Positions 14,488 to 14,633 of a DNA stretch of 14,633 nucleotides are shown here, piece after piece. Where the stretch lies: positions 1 through 14,633 of the forward strand of contig JAFGDP010000114.1 in the NCBI GenBank assembly GCA_016932075.1, in the 5' to 3' direction. The position numbers and the translations under genes are program-made. This DNA is from Chitinispirillaceae bacterium (GTDB lineage Bacteria; Fibrobacterota; Chitinivibrionia; Chitinivibrionales; Chitinispirillaceae). Each line of letters starts with the position of its first letter. Position 1 is the first letter of the stretch. The notes under the pieces are model-generated. The model was not told the DNA's origin. It saw only the letters and a program-made list of their open reading frames with translations, and made no database searches.

Positions 14488-14633
14488 ATGACCGCCCATA
14501 ACTACAACAAAGACCTCAACCCGCGCCTGTTCGGGACCGACCCTGTGGGCACAAGCGCTTCCCAGGCGCCTGCAGCCCCAAAGCAGCAGCAGAAACCGGC
14601 GCAGGAGCAGACGCAACAGAAGGCAAAGCCCGA
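14488..14633 (+). CDS. Hypothetical protein, N-terminal NYNKDLNPRLFG motif and Pro/Gln-rich stretch (3' partial)
   Basis: The frame runs from ATG 14488 off the window (48 codons plus 2 bases). An in-frame TGA at 14476-14478 excludes an earlier start. The ribosome binding site is the weak GCGGTGA, which lies in the right arm of the preceding repeat. The short conserved opening NYNKDLNPRLFGTD is followed by a low-complexity Ala/Pro/Gln/Lys segment (PQQQ-type), which looks like an unstructured linker before a domain outside the window. I do not recognise the family. The opening is also present in the truncated copy 160 bases upstream, so it is probably a functional motif such as a docking peptide. 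Confidence 0.6.
   Translation, partial: MTAHNYNKDLNPRLFGTDPVGTSASQAPAAPKQQQKPAQEQTQQKAKP

Overview
The window (14,633 bases) looks like a chromosomal segment of a Gram-negative, probably flagellated and anaerobic or iron(II)-using bacterium. The evidence is an outer-membrane beta-barrel protein, a lipoprotein-like signal, an anti-sigma-28 (FlgM-type) protein and a Feo ferrous-iron operon. The two repetitive exported proteins (putative Ig domains, an InlB-like repeat ending in 'LTANF', a 'GDGSGLTNLP' motif) resemble those I associate with Fibrobacterota/Chitinivibrionia and related FCB lineages. That placement is an inference and not secure. Most genes are GC-rich, but 12,120-14,340 is clearly richer in A/T.

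Layout. 1-1512: 3' part of a CoA-transferase fused to a C-terminal GNAT acetyltransferase domain. 1513-1875: a patch of small repeats and a degenerate tRNA 3'-end copy, then a complete tRNA-Leu(UAA) on the minus strand. 2229-5449: an iron-uptake operon on the plus strand, made of a consensus promoter overlapped by a Fur-box-like palindrome, a Fur-family regulator, feoA (GTG start inside the regulator gene), feoB (ATGA overlap) and an outer-membrane barrel protein. 5477-5857: a FlgM-type anti-sigma factor on the minus strand with a strong terminator. 6124-9089: uvrB followed by a HEAT-repeat gene with an ATGA overlap, both on the minus strand. 9225-11126: a multidomain Ig/FN3 lipoprotein that stops exactly where a palindromic repeat starts. 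11233-12513: a tail-fibre-like repetitive exported protein whose last third changes base composition. 12617-14172: two convergent methyltransferase-family genes (a zinc-finger SAM methyltransferase and a CmcI-type protein) separated by 5 bases. 14328-14633: a 20-codon relic of a gene start, a 96-bp inverted-repeat element, and the 5' end of an intact related gene that leaves the window.

How genes work together: the Fur-like protein probably represses its own operon when metal is plentiful; FeoA and FeoB import Fe(II), and the barrel protein may serve the outer-membrane side. UvrB acts in nucleotide excision repair, and the overlapping HEAT gene is probably translated with it. The methyltransferase pair suggests sugar or polysaccharide modification. 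I did not find a clear new defence or mobile system. The least ordinary signals are the duplicated and truncated gene start next to an inverted-repeat element at the right edge, and the recurring T-run plus ATTGCGGATT motif that follows a tRNA, a tRNA fragment and a terminator.
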